A stretch of DNA of 61,115 bases from SIG459 sp045532145 (GTDB lineage: Bacteria; Bacillota; Clostridia; Oscillospirales; Oscillospiraceae): contig JAZSFJ010000102.1 of NCBI GenBank assembly GCA_045532145.1, forward strand, positions 1-61,115, written 5' to 3'. Of the stretch, positions 15,207 to 23,623 are shown one piece after another (the first letter of the stretch is position 1; every line of letters begins with the position of its first letter). The translations under genes were made by a program, and so were the position numbers. The notes under the pieces are model-generated. The model made no database searches. It was not told the origin of the DNA and saw nothing but the letters and a program-made list of their open reading frames with translations.

Positions 15207-17618
15207 TTATATGGTTAGAGAAGCGCTGAGGCCGGTTTCCGTGCTGACGGAGATGGTGGCGGGGCCATCGGGGCTGATGATAGCAAGGGCGCGGCCTCTG
15301 AAAAGGCGGCAGACCTCCTCTGTATAGCAGTGGAGAGGCTTGGGATCGCCGCTGCCAAGGCCCAGGAGCTTACCGCTGCTGAGAGAGACGCTTATCTCGC
15401 AGTCGCCGGCGTCATAAACAAGGCCCTTTTCATCACGAAGAGTTATGTTTATATAGCGAATATCGCCCTCTGCTTCTTCCGCTTCAAGCGCTATGGAAGC
15501 TGCGGCGGAGGCAGTGGTGAGCTGATGGCGGCCTGTCTCAATGCCATTTTCATAGCTCACAGCTTCCAGAGTGCCGGGAGCGTACTCAGTTTCGAAGGTG
15601 GCAATAAAGCCTGTCTTTTCTCCGGCGGGCTTTTTGCCAAGAGAGATACCGTTCAAAATAAGCTCAACCTCGTCGCCGGGGGAGTAGACCTCCACCACTA
15701 TGCTCTTTCCTTCAAAGCCGGGATAAGTCCAGCCGCAGTGGCTGTCGCTGAGAACCCAGGGGGTCTTTATGAGCTTTTCGCCATAGTGGGCGGGATCCTG
15801 AACTGCAATGTAGGGAGCTTTTCTCAGACCGAAAACTATCTCTCTCATGTAGGAGAGGGGGCGGCGGAAGCCGCTGATATCAATATCGCCGCAGTAGGCA
15901 AGCTGGCAGGGGTACTGAGCCCCGAAGCCGCCTTCGCCAAAGCGGTAGGCGGGTATGCCAACGCCAGCCTCGCCAATGTAGTCCCAGCCGGTCCATGTGA
16001 AGTCGCCGATAACAGAAGGGAGCTTTTTTACAAGAGCCCAGTTGCGGGCGATGTGGGGAGGATAGGTCTCGCTGCCCATGATGACTCTGTCGGGATAAGT
16101 GACAGCATCAGGTTCGTAGCGGGAGGCCATGTAGTTATAGCCCACAAGGTCCATGCCCACGGATGCTGCATCAATGCGCTGGGAAACAAGGGGATGTTTT
16201 ACTATCTCGTCCATGTGGGTGTCCATGGCGGTCATAAAGTCGTTTACATTGCCCACATCTTCGCCGCGGGAGGCAGCGGCAGAAATAACATCGCTCATTA
16301 TCTGTGGAACATGGTCGCCTGCTGCGAAAACGCCGTTGATGGAAACCATGGCGTAGCGCTTGGGGTCAAGTGCCTTGATATAGCGGGCCATTTCACGGCC
16401 GAGAGCGGAGCCTTGAGCGGTGCCAACCTCAGGTATCTCGTTGCCAAGAGAATAAAACACCACTGAGGGGTGGTTGAAGTCGCTGAGCACCATGCTCTTA
16501 AGATCTTCATGCCACCATTTTTTCATAGAAAGGGCATAGTCATTGTCCTTTTTGGGACGGGTCCACATATCAAAGGCCTCGTCCATGACATACATACCAA
16601 GCCTGTCGCAGGCTGTGAGCAGGGCGGAGGAGGCGGGATTGTGGGCCATGCGTATAGCATTGAATCCGGCTTCCTTGAGTATGCGCACCCTTCTCATTTC
16701 AGCCTCAACGGGGCTCACAGCGCCTAAAAGTCCGTTGTCGTGGTGGATGCAGGCGCCGCGGAGCTTCACGGTCTTGCCGTTGACACGAAGACCCCGCCTT
16801 GTGTCAAGACTGAGAGTGCGAATGCCAAACTCTGCTTCGCAGCAGTCAATGTCCTCTCCGCCGGAAACCAGGCGGCATACACAGCGGTAAAGATTGGGGC
16901 TTTCGGCGCTCCAAAGCAGGGGAGAGGTCAGGTTCAGAGACTGTTCAATGCTCTCCTCACTGCCGCCGCCCATGGAAAGGGGCAGGGTGGAACGGGCGCA
17001 TATCTGGCCATCGGGAGCATAAATCTCGGTAATTATTTCAATGGACTGAGCACGGTAGTCCAGGTTTTTAAGGTCGAGACCAACATTAATGGAGGCATAG
17101 TCATCCTCGATACATGCGGTGGACACCTTCAAACCACAGTCGGGAATGTGCAGGGGAGAGGCCGATAGGAGCCAAACATCCCTTGTAATACCGCTGCCGG
17201 AATACCAGCGGCTGTTGGGGCCGATGTTCTTCACAAGAACACGAAGCTCATTTTCGCCGCCATAATTAAGATAGTCGTTCAAAGGGGCGTTGAAAGCGCT
17301 GTAGCCGTAGGGGCGCTGGGCGATAAGTTGGCCGTTGAGATACACAAGGGCGTTCATGTAAACTCCCTCGAACTTAAGCTGAATTATCTGGTCGCGCCAG
17401 CTTTGGGGAGCCTCAAAGAGCTTAACATAAACATAGCTTCCGCCATCTCTGTAGGCGGTGTCGCCGCCGTTGACTCCATGGGGTTCAGGGGAGCGCTCTA
17501 TCATAGCGTCGTGGGGGAGGTCTATATCACGGGCATTGTCGGGAATATTCCACACAAGAGAAAAAGCGTTCTTTTCCTCCCAGAATTTCCAGCCCTCGTT
17601 CCATTTTGTATAGCGCAT
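15207..17618 (-). CDS. Glycoside hydrolase family 2 enzyme (beta-galactosidase type)
   Basis: Protein of 803 residues, no signal peptide. Domain order fits GH2: jelly-roll (about 1-150; DIDLPHDAM, FEGVYMNALVYLNG, GYSAF), immunoglobulin-like (about 160-270), then the TIM barrel with FNAIRMAHNPAS. The acid-base Glu is in SLGNEIPE and the nucleophile Glu in IMGSETYP, followed by FTWTGWDYIGEAG. The C-terminal part has two further beta domains (WVLSDSHCGW; YDAGDCEISVSLSSGKLLG), as in larger GH2 galactosidases. With the arabinose and rhamnose genes next door, galactan or arabinogalactan side chains are a reasonable substrate guess. The start has GAGGT upstream and lies 15 bases after the MBL stop. 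Confidence 0.9.
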   Translation of the reverse strand: MRYTKWNEGWKFWEEKNAFSLVWNIPDNARDIDLPHDAMIERSPEPHGVNGGDTAYRDGGSYVYVKLFEAPQSWRDQIIQLKFEGVYMNALVYLNGQLIAQRPYGYSAFNAPLNDYLNYGGENELRVLVKNIGPNSRWYSGSGITRDVWLLSASPLHIPDCGLKVSTACIEDDYASINVGLDLKNLDYRAQSIEIITEIYAPDGQICARSTLPLSMGGGSEESIEQSLNLTSPLLWSAESPNLYRCVCRLVSGGEDIDCCEAEFGIRTLSLDTRRGLRVNGKTVKLRGACIHHDNGLLGAVSPVEAEMRRVRILKEAGFNAIRMAHNPASSALLTACDRLGMYVMDEAFDMWTRPKKDNDYALSMKKWWHEDLKSMVLSDFNHPSVVFYSLGNEIPEVGTAQGSALGREMARYIKALDPKRYAMVSINGVFAAGDHVPQIMSDVISAAASRGEDVGNVNDFMTAMDTHMDEIVKHPLVSQRIDAASVGMDLVGYNYMASRYEPDAVTYPDRVIMGSETYPPHIARNWALVKKLPSVIGDFTWTGWDYIGEAGVGIPAYRFGEGGFGAQYPCQLAYCGDIDISGFRRPLSYMREIVFGLRKAPYIAVQDPAHYGEKLIKTPWVLSDSHCGWTYPGFEGKSIVVEVYSPGDEVELILNGISLGKKPAGEKTGFIATFETEYAPGTLEAVSYENGIETGRHQLTTASAAASIALEAEEAEGDIRYINITLRDEKGLVYDAGDCEISVSLSSGKLLGLGSGDPKPLHCYTEEVCRLFRGRALAIISPDGPATISVSTETGLSASLTI

Positions 17619-17633
17619 GGTTTTACCTCACAA

Positions 17634-18479
17634 TCAAAGAGTTTTGCTTCCCCAAAGGGCCATAAGGTCCTCTTTCACCACAAAGAAGGATGCCTTGTTC
17701 CAGCGCACACGGCAGAGCTTGCCCTCGGGGTCGCCTGCCTCGGCGTATTTGTGGTTCAGCTTGTCCTCAATGGTGGCGTCGCCTTCGTATATATGCTCCA
17801 CAAGGCCTATGAAGTCATCCAGATAGGAGTGGGCGATGGGGGCGCCGTTATGAGCGGGGAGAATGGTGTTCCACTCACTCTTGCGCTCACGAAGCTTCAG
17901 CATGTTGGCGTAGTGGGCTCGAAGTTTTTTGTCAAGCACAAACTCATAGCCGGGAATGGCTTCGGTCTCATACATGAGCACCTGAGTGCTCTCAAGCTCG
18001 TCGCCTACGAAGAGATAGCCGCTGTTGTGGTCCAGAAATGCCAGAGAGCCATTGGAGTGGGAGGAAATGTCGATGAGTTCAATAACTCTGCCGCCCAGAT
18101 CTACGGTGTCGCCGTCGGAGACGAACACGCACTCATAACCGGGGTAGGGGAGCTTGCTTGCGTCGAAGGGCAGACGGTAGCAGGTGAAAATATCGGCTTT
18201 ACCGCCGGGGAGCATATAAACCTTTTCCCATTCTCCGTTGCCGCCGGAGTGGTCAAGATGGCCGTGGGTGTTGAATACTATCACCGGCTTGTCGGTGAGC
18301 TTTTCAACGTATGCGCGAAGATTGCCTGCGCCCCAGCCCGTATCTATAAGCAGGGCCTTTTCTTTGCCCTCGAGAAGATACATATTCTGAGAGCCGCCCA
18401 TAAAATTTATGACCCAGGTATCCTCGTTTATCTTCCAGTTCATATAAGAGCCGAAAATTTCAATAAGATTAGGTTCCAT
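17634..18479 (-). CDS. Metallo-beta-lactamase-fold hydrolase
   Basis: Protein of 281 residues with the MBL zinc motif THGHLDHSGG (His72, His74, Asp76, His77) after the strand AYLIDTGWG-like segment LLIDTGWGAG. A later His (DISSHSNGS) and Asp (VGDELEST) complete a likely dinuclear site. The fold covers hydrolases of esters, lactones, thioesters and nucleic acids; its place between sugar importer and glycosidases suggests a step on a sugar derivative such as a lactone or ester, but this is inference. The ATG at 18479 is chosen because AAAGGAG precedes it; an in-frame ATG at 18506 lies in the terminator-like hairpin region. That hairpin separates it from the importer genes. Confidence 0.8.
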   Translation of the reverse strand: MEPNLIEIFGSYMNWKINEDTWVINFMGGSQNMYLLEGKEKALLIDTGWGAGNLRAYVEKLTDKPVIVFNTHGHLDHSGGNGEWEKVYMLPGGKADIFTCYRLPFDASKLPYPGYECVFVSDGDTVDLGGRVIELIDISSHSNGSLAFLDHNSGYLFVGDELESTQVLMYETEAIPGYEFVLDKKLRAHYANMLKLRERKSEWNTILPAHNGAPIAHSYLDDFIGLVEHIYEGDATIEDKLNHKYAEAGDPEGKLCRVRWNKASFFVVKEDLMALWGSKTL

Positions 18480-18503
18480 AACGGTGTATCTCCTTTCATA
18501 TAT

Positions 18504-18532
18504 CAAAACCCCCGAGGCAAAGCCGCGGGGGT
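18504..18532 (-). terminator. Leaky terminator or intercistronic hairpin in the importer operon
   Basis: On the minus strand a stem of seven GC-rich pairs (18526-18532 with 18508-18514) plus an inner GGC/GCC stem is followed by TTTT. It sits 30 bases after the last permease gene and only 6 bases before the ribosome site of the MBL gene. The enzymes downstream must therefore depend on read-through. Confidence 0.65.
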
Positions 18533-18562
18533 CGTATGGTGTTCGGAATTATTAAAATCGGA

Positions 18563-19588
18563 TTAGTGCTTCAGCGCGGCGAGAGCGGCAGACTTCTTGT
18601 CCTTCCATGCTCTGTGGAGGCCAAATTTGTAGCTGTTGGAGGTATAGACCAGGAAGAGCAGGACCACGAGACCGTCCATTACGCTCTTGAGGGAGCTGGA
18701 GCAGCCCAGCTTGACAAGACCGGCGGTGAGACAGGCCTGGCAGAATGCACCGATAACAGTACCGATGTTGCGGTCGGAATAGGGCGCAAGAGCCTGACCA
18801 ATAAACATGGGCAGGAAGGCGCTCATAAGGAAGGAAGAGCTGGAAAGTCCGGTTTCGGGAGCCACCATACCATTGTAGCTCAGGAAAACGACGCCGGCGC
18901 AGGCCATGAGAATGCCGGCAATAATGTAGCAGATAACAGAGTTTATATTTTCATTGACGCCCACTTCAACGGCGTTTTTCTGGCCGGTTTGGAGGGAGCG
19001 GCAGTTATAGCCAAATTTGGTGAAGTTCAAAAGGTAGATTAGAACAATGAGCACAGCGCCCATAAGCATAAAGCCATACTTGGGCTCGGCCCAGATGAGA
19101 AGATTGAAGCGTCCCAGGAGACGGATGCCGGAGTTGTTGATGGCAAAGCCAATTGCCTCGAAAATCATGGCGACGCCCAGAGAGGAAACCATGGGAGGCA
19201 GACGGAGGGTAATATAAATGATGCCGGATACAAGTCCGCAAAGAGCTCCGATGACTATAATAAGTCCAAGGAGCAGGAAAATGCTTGCGGGCACAGAAAG
19301 CTCTATGGCCTTCTCTATCTTCAGGAAGAGATTACCGCCGGCAATAATAGAGAGGAGGAGCACAGAACCCACGGAGAAGTCAAAGCGTCCGGAAGTGAGG
19401 TTGTAGCTCATGGCAAGGGCAATGAATCCCGAGTAAATGGTATTATAGAAAATAGTACGCAGGTCGGGACCAACGCCGAAGCCGGGGGCTCCAAACGCAT
19501 TTGTCAAAGCAAAGAACAGCAGATAAACCACCACGGGAACGCCGAGAGTGATCCCGATATTCTTCAAAATTCTTTTCGTTTTATTCAT
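18563..19588 (-). CDS. Sugar ABC transporter permease (RbsC family), second copy
   Basis: Protein of 341 residues with about ten membrane segments of the branched-chain/ribose permease family. Typical pieces are SGRFDFSVGSVLLLSII, the loop between helices with GNCRSLQTGQ-like NCRSLQTGQ, NINSVICYIIAGILMACAGV, and SSSFLMSAFLPMFIG. It would pair with the permease at 20945-21901 as a heterodimer in one importer. The gene follows the binding protein gene after an 88-base spacer that contains a strong hairpin. GAGGTG precedes the ATG. Confidence 0.9.
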   Translation of the reverse strand: MNKTKRILKNIGITLGVPVVVYLLFFALTNAFGAPGFGVGPDLRTIFYNTIYSGFIALAMSYNLTSGRFDFSVGSVLLLSIIAGGNLFLKIEKAIELSVPASIFLLLGLIIVIGALCGLVSGIIYITLRLPPMVSSLGVAMIFEAIGFAINNSGIRLLGRFNLLIWAEPKYGFMLMGAVLIVLIYLLNFTKFGYNCRSLQTGQKNAVEVGVNENINSVICYIIAGILMACAGVVFLSYNGMVAPETGLSSSSFLMSAFLPMFIGQALAPYSDRNIGTVIGAFCQACLTAGLVKLGCSSSLKSVMDGLVVLLFLVYTSNSYKFGLHRAWKDKKSAALAALKH

Positions 19589-19609
19589 AGCGCACCTCGA
19601 TAATCAGAT

Positions 19610-19637
19610 GCCGGAGCGGGCGGAAGCCCGCCCCGGC
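19610..19637 (-). promoter_or_regulatory. Intercistronic hairpin downstream of the binding-protein gene
   Basis: GCCGG and GCGGGC (19610-19621) pair with GCCCGC and CCGGC (19626-19637), with a single internal mismatch and a GGAA loop. No T run follows on either strand, so it is more likely a 3' end stabiliser than a terminator. Such stem-loops after binding-protein genes are known to raise their mRNA level above that of the membrane subunits. Confidence 0.6.
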
Positions 19638-19676
19638 GCAGTGTTTGCCTGGAATAATTAAGAAATGTAAGAAAAC

Positions 19677-20903
19677 TTAGCGGCGAGCCTGGATGTCAGC
19701 AGCGTCAACAGCGGTGTAGAGAGCGCTCATGTCTTCCAGAGTCAGGTCGGGATTGTAAGCATAGAGAACGGACTGAATGTCTTCAATGTCGAATACCCAG
19801 CCGCCTTCATTGCTCTCAACACCGGAGAGGTAAGCAGCGTCTTCGATATTGGTGACAAGCCACCAGCTGGCATCGATCAGGGGAGCGGAGCCGTCGGGAT
19901 TGCGCTGCTGCTCAGCGTGACCGTCCATAGCGTTGATGATCATGGGGATAGCCATACCGAAGATGTCGGCGATCTCAGCGGAAACGCCAACATACATGCC
20001 GGCGCCGAACATATCAACAACAACGGGAGATACAACGTCAACGGCAGCGGTCTTGATCTGGCCAAACTTGCCTGCAGCCTGCATGGGCTGGATCCACATG
20101 AGAGCGGTGAGCATAGAGGCGAGACCGTCAGCATCGCTGTTGAGAGCCTCGGTCTGAGCAGCCTCGAAGGAACCGTCAGTGCCGGGGAAGCCGGGAACCT
20201 CAGCTACGACCTCGATGTCATAGCCGGCTTCCTGGTGAGCCTTAACAGCGTCCATAGCGCCGGTGTAACGGTCGATGAACATCTGAATGCCGAAGTTGAC
20301 ACCGCCGGAAGCGATGATGATCTTGTGGCAGCCTGCCTCAACAAGAGCGTCAACGCAGCCCTTGCCGTACTGATAGTCGGCGTTGCCAACATAGAAGGAG
20401 CCCAGATAGAGGGGGTTCATGCTGTGGTTAGCCTGGATAGCCTCGTTGAAGCCCTGGCCCCAGTAGTACATACCAAGGCTGGTGCAGAGGTCAACGGACT
20501 GATCGTTGGCCACGTTGTAGAATGCGATGATGGCATCGCAGCCGGCAGCGGCGGCCTGCTCGATGAAGGCCAGCTCCTGCTCAACGCTGCTGATGGACTC
20601 GGACCAGAGCATCTCAATGTTGAAAGCGGTCTGGAGATACTCGATGTAGGCCTTGGTGGTCAGATAGAGTTCGGCGGTGGTGTCGTAGTTCAGGAAGCCG
20701 ATCTTGATGGTTTCTGCGGGGTAGCGGCCGTCAGCGGAGAGCTGGGGGCCTTCTGCCTGGGGCTCGTCGGGAGTCTCGGGCTCAGCGGGAGCTGCAGGAG
20801 CTTCGGGCTCAGCGGGAGTCTCGGGAGCGGCGGGGGTGCCACCGCAGGCGGCCATGCTCAGAACCATTGCCAGAGCAAGCAGCAGAGCGAGAATCTTTTT
20901 CAT
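19677..20903 (-). CDS. Sugar ABC transporter substrate-binding lipoprotein
   Basis: Protein of 408 residues. The N-terminus is a lipoprotein signal (MKKILALLLALAMVLSMAAC) with the lipidated Cys at position 20. A low-complexity linker rich in Pro, Glu and Ala (about 23-50) follows, then a periplasmic-binding-protein fold of the ribose/LacI group starting at TIKIGFLNY. It would sit on the outer face of the membrane and deliver sugar to the two RbsC-type permeases. Start at ATG 20903 with CAAGGAGGAA upstream; the in-frame ATG at 20948 overlaps the permease stop. Substrate is not readable, but arabinose, rhamnose or their oligomers fit the neighbourhood. Confidence 0.9.
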   Translation of the reverse strand: MKKILALLLALAMVLSMAACGGTPAAPETPAEPEAPAAPAEPETPDEPQAEGPQLSADGRYPAETIKIGFLNYDTTAELYLTTKAYIEYLQTAFNIEMLWSESISSVEQELAFIEQAAAAGCDAIIAFYNVANDQSVDLCTSLGMYYWGQGFNEAIQANHSMNPLYLGSFYVGNADYQYGKGCVDALVEAGCHKIIIASGGVNFGIQMFIDRYTGAMDAVKAHQEAGYDIEVVAEVPGFPGTDGSFEAAQTEALNSDADGLASMLTALMWIQPMQAAGKFGQIKTAAVDVVSPVVVDMFGAGMYVGVSAEIADIFGMAIPMIINAMDGHAEQQRNPDGSAPLIDASWWLVTNIEDAAYLSGVESNEGGWVFDIEDIQSVLYAYNPDLTLEDMSALYTAVDAADIQARR

Positions 20904-20944
20904 GTTTACTTTCCTCCTTGAATTTTGGAAATACATTTTATTAA

Positions 20945-21901
20945 TCATCTGGGCAGCAGCTTGGTGCGGTAGCTCATACTCGCAACATAGACAACAGCCA
21001 GGAAGATTACGGCACGGCAGATCTGGATAACTGCAAGATCCAGATTCATCATGGTGAGACCGGCGTTCAGCACGGTAATGGTAGCAGCACCAACAACACC
21101 GGCGCTGATGCGGCTTCTGGGGCCTCCGGTGAGGGGCATGCCGCCCAGAACAAGGGCGACCATAACGTCGGTACCCATTGTACCGGCGCTGGTTGAACCA
21201 ACGGCACGGGCGCGCATAAGAAGGACAAAGGCTGCAAGAGCAATGCCCACAGCGCCAATGATGAAGGCAAACATCTTGACCTTAACGGGGTTAAGTCCGG
21301 TCTGGCGGAAGGTGACAGGGTTGCCTCCCAACAGCTTTATCTCACGGCCCAGCCTTGTATAATTGAATATCACAAGGCAGAGAATGAAGTAAGCGGCAAG
21401 GCAGACCAGATTCAGCACGGTCAGCTGACTCTGGCTGAGATTTGGAATGGGCTTCACGGCGGCGGAGAGGTAGATGGTGGTCTCCTTGCCCATCATGAGA
21501 AGCACCAGAGCGGTGAGGACAGAGCCAAGGACGATGGTGACTATGAAAAGGGGAACTTCAACATAGGAAGCGAATATACCCTTGAGTATGTTCAGAACCA
21601 ACGCAGCACCCAGGCAGCCGAGAGCCATTACAACTATACTGCCGGAGGCAATGCCTGCGTAGCCGCCCACAACGGCAGCCATGCAGAGTGTGCCGCCCAT
21701 GGACATATCGAAGCAGCCGGAGCCGAAAATGAACACGGAGCCTATGCTCACAAGAGCGGTGAGCATAACCTGGTTAACAAGGCTCTGGATACTCTGAGAG
21801 GTGAGTATGGCGCCCTTGGTGGTAATGCTGAAAATTACGACCACCAGCACAAAGCCTACGATGGGGAAACTGTTTTTTATGACATCCCAGTATTTTTTCA
21901 T
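20945..21901 (-). CDS. Sugar ABC transporter permease (RbsC family), first copy
   Basis: Protein of 318 residues, eight to ten membrane segments. RbsC-like landmarks are the GSGCFDMSMGGTLCMAAVVGG stretch, the cytoplasmic loop REIKLLGGNPVTFRQTGLNP that contacts the ATPase, and MGTDVMVALVLGGMPLTGG near the C-terminus. It starts 15 bases after the ATPase stop with GGGAGGGG upstream and is followed after 41 bases by the binding protein gene. The order ATPase, permease, binding protein, permease puts the two permeases on either side of the binding protein. Confidence 0.9.
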   Translation of the reverse strand: MKKYWDVIKNSFPIVGFVLVVVIFSITTKGAILTSQSIQSLVNQVMLTALVSIGSVFIFGSGCFDMSMGGTLCMAAVVGGYAGIASGSIVVMALGCLGAALVLNILKGIFASYVEVPLFIVTIVLGSVLTALVLLMMGKETTIYLSAAVKPIPNLSQSQLTVLNLVCLAAYFILCLVIFNYTRLGREIKLLGGNPVTFRQTGLNPVKVKMFAFIIGAVGIALAAFVLLMRARAVGSTSAGTMGTDVMVALVLGGMPLTGGPRSRISAGVVGAATITVLNAGLTMMNLDLAVIQICRAVIFLAVVYVASMSYRTKLLPR

Positions 21902-21916
21902 CTTGTTTCCCCTCCC

Positions 21917-23425
21917 TTATATCATGCAGTCGATGATCTGGCTGTCGGTCAGATCGGGGCTGCGCATAAACTCACCGGCGAGACCACCGTCTTTCAGGAT
22001 GAGGAGACGGTCTGCCATGCCTATGAGCTCGGTAAGCTCTTCGGATATCATGATAATGGTCTTTCCTGCGGCCTTCATATCCTCAATAAGCTGATACATT
22101 GCAGCCTTGACACCGATGTCAACACCGCGGGTGGGGCAGTCCAGAATGAGAATGTCGCAGTCTCGGCCGACCCATTTGCCGAAGACAACCTTCTGCTTGT
22201 TGCCGCCGGAGAGGAACTGAACATTCTGGCCGATGGAGGCACACTTGATGGAAAGACTCTCCACCTGCTTGTTCACGTAAGCTTTTTCGCTCTTGGGGAA
22301 AATGAAAGGACCGGAGTTTATTTTGTCAAGACCGGCGGAGGCAATGTTGTCTCTGATGGAAGCGGCCAGTACCAGAGCCTCCTTGTCGCGGTCCTTGGAA
22401 ACATATCCAAAGCCCAGCTTGGTGGCTTGTCCGGCGCTTGTGATTTTCTGGCCGGAGGGAACATGGGTGACGGAGCCGGTGAGAAGTTTTTCTTCGCCGA
22501 AAATTACCTTGCCCAGCTCATGCATTCCGCAGTGGGAAAGACCACCTATGCCCAGGATTTCGCCCTTATGTACCTGCATGGAGAAATTCATGAGAAGACC
22601 GGAGCCGGAGGTCACATTATCCACATCGATAATGATCTCATCGCTGATTTTGGCTTCAAAATCGCTGCGGTAGTATTTTTCGCCCATCTCGCGGCCAACC
22701 ATGTGCTTTTTGATAACATTGCCATCAAACTCGCTGCGGTCAAGGGCGGCGATATACTTTCCGTCTCTGAGAACCACCATGCGGTCGCATATCTCCATAA
22801 GCTCTTCAAGGTCGTGAGAGATAAAAATCACGCATTTATTCTCGTCGCGCATCCTGCGCATTATGTCATAGATGATGTCGCGGCCGCGCTGGGAGAGGGC
22901 AGTGGTGGTCTCGTCCACCACAAGGACATCAGGGTTATTTACCATAACTCGTGCAAGCTCAACAAGTTTTCTGTCCTGAATGTTCAGCCTGTCTATGACC
23001 CAGCTTGCGTCTATATCTCCGCAGCCTATATCGTCCAGAGCCTTCTGAGCGGCCTTGTTCATGGCGGAGCGGGAAAGACCTATGCCCTTGCGGAATCTGC
23101 CTTCCTCGCCCAGGAATATATTCTGAGCAATGGAAATGCCGTTAACATAGCCCTGCTCCTGCACTATCATGCCTATACCCTTGGCGGCGCCCTCTATCAT
23201 GGTGGAGACCTTGTGAAGCTCTCCCTTATAATATATTTCGCCGCTGGTGGCAGGCTGCATGCCGGCCAGAATGGAGGTTATGGTGGATTTGCCGGAGCCG
23301 TTTTCTCCGATAAGTCCCGTTATCTGCCCGCGGTAGATCTTCAAATCAACATGATTGAGCGCTATGGTGGGGCCGAAATTCTTGCAAAGGTCCCTGGTTT
23401 CTACGATGAGCTGCTTTTCGTTCAT
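21917..23425 (-). CDS. Sugar ABC transporter ATPase (RbsA family)
   Basis: Protein of 502 residues with two fused ATPase cassettes. The first has an intact Walker A (GENGSGKST, about 37-45) and Walker B (VLVVDETTTAL). The second (about 255-500) has lost its Walker A, reading GIGGLSHCGMHE, but keeps a strong signature FLSGGNKQKVVFGKW and the RGVDIG loop; this asymmetry is normal in ribose-type importers. It energises import of the sugar captured by the lipoprotein. First gene of the minus-strand operon, divergent from the AraC regulator; GGGGTGA precedes the ATG. No convincing promoter could be picked by eye. Confidence 0.92.
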   Translation of the reverse strand: MNEKQLIVETRDLCKNFGPTIALNHVDLKIYRGQITGLIGENGSGKSTITSILAGMQPATSGEIYYKGELHKVSTMIEGAAKGIGMIVQEQGYVNGISIAQNIFLGEEGRFRKGIGLSRSAMNKAAQKALDDIGCGDIDASWVIDRLNIQDRKLVELARVMVNNPDVLVVDETTTALSQRGRDIIYDIMRRMRDENKCVIFISHDLEELMEICDRMVVLRDGKYIAALDRSEFDGNVIKKHMVGREMGEKYYRSDFEAKISDEIIIDVDNVTSGSGLLMNFSMQVHKGEILGIGGLSHCGMHELGKVIFGEEKLLTGSVTHVPSGQKITSAGQATKLGFGYVSKDRDKEALVLAASIRDNIASAGLDKINSGPFIFPKSEKAYVNKQVESLSIKCASIGQNVQFLSGGNKQKVVFGKWVGRDCDILILDCPTRGVDIGVKAAMYQLIEDMKAAGKTIIMISEELTELIGMADRLLILKDGGLAGEFMRSPDLTDSQIIDCMI

Positions 23426-23557
23426 GGCATAGTCACCCCGTAAAATTAGTCACATTGACATCCTAAGATGAATTAATTAGCCTGATATATATTAAATATA
23501 ACAAAACTGCCACTGTCAGTACACCCACGATTTGGGCTGAAATCCGACTTTTTTTGA

Positions 23558-23571
23558 TACAAACGTTGACA
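23558..23571 (+). promoter_or_regulatory. Cre-like or LacI-type operator over the araC-family promoter
   Basis: TACAAACGTTGACA matches the catabolite-responsive consensus TGNAANCGNNNNCA with one mismatch, and its centre AACGTT is palindromic. It overlaps the -35 of the AraC-family gene and lies in the divergent intergenic region, so binding would affect the regulator and perhaps the importer operon. Confidence 0.3.
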
Positions 23572-23595
23572 GCGTCGCCATGAAATGATTATACT
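23566..23595 (+). promoter_or_regulatory. Sigma-A promoter of the AraC-family gene
   Basis: A perfect TTGACA (23566-23571), an 18-base spacer and TATACT (23590-23595). The leader is about 20 bases and contains GGAAAGGAGG. Confidence 0.75.
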
Positions 23596-23623
23596 GTATG
23601 AAATGGAAAGGAGGCGTTAAATT

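Noticed and set aside
15330..16466. Long plus-strand frame opposite the GH2 gene
   Set aside because: The minus-strand frame has both catalytic Glu motifs of GH2; the plus frame matches nothing.
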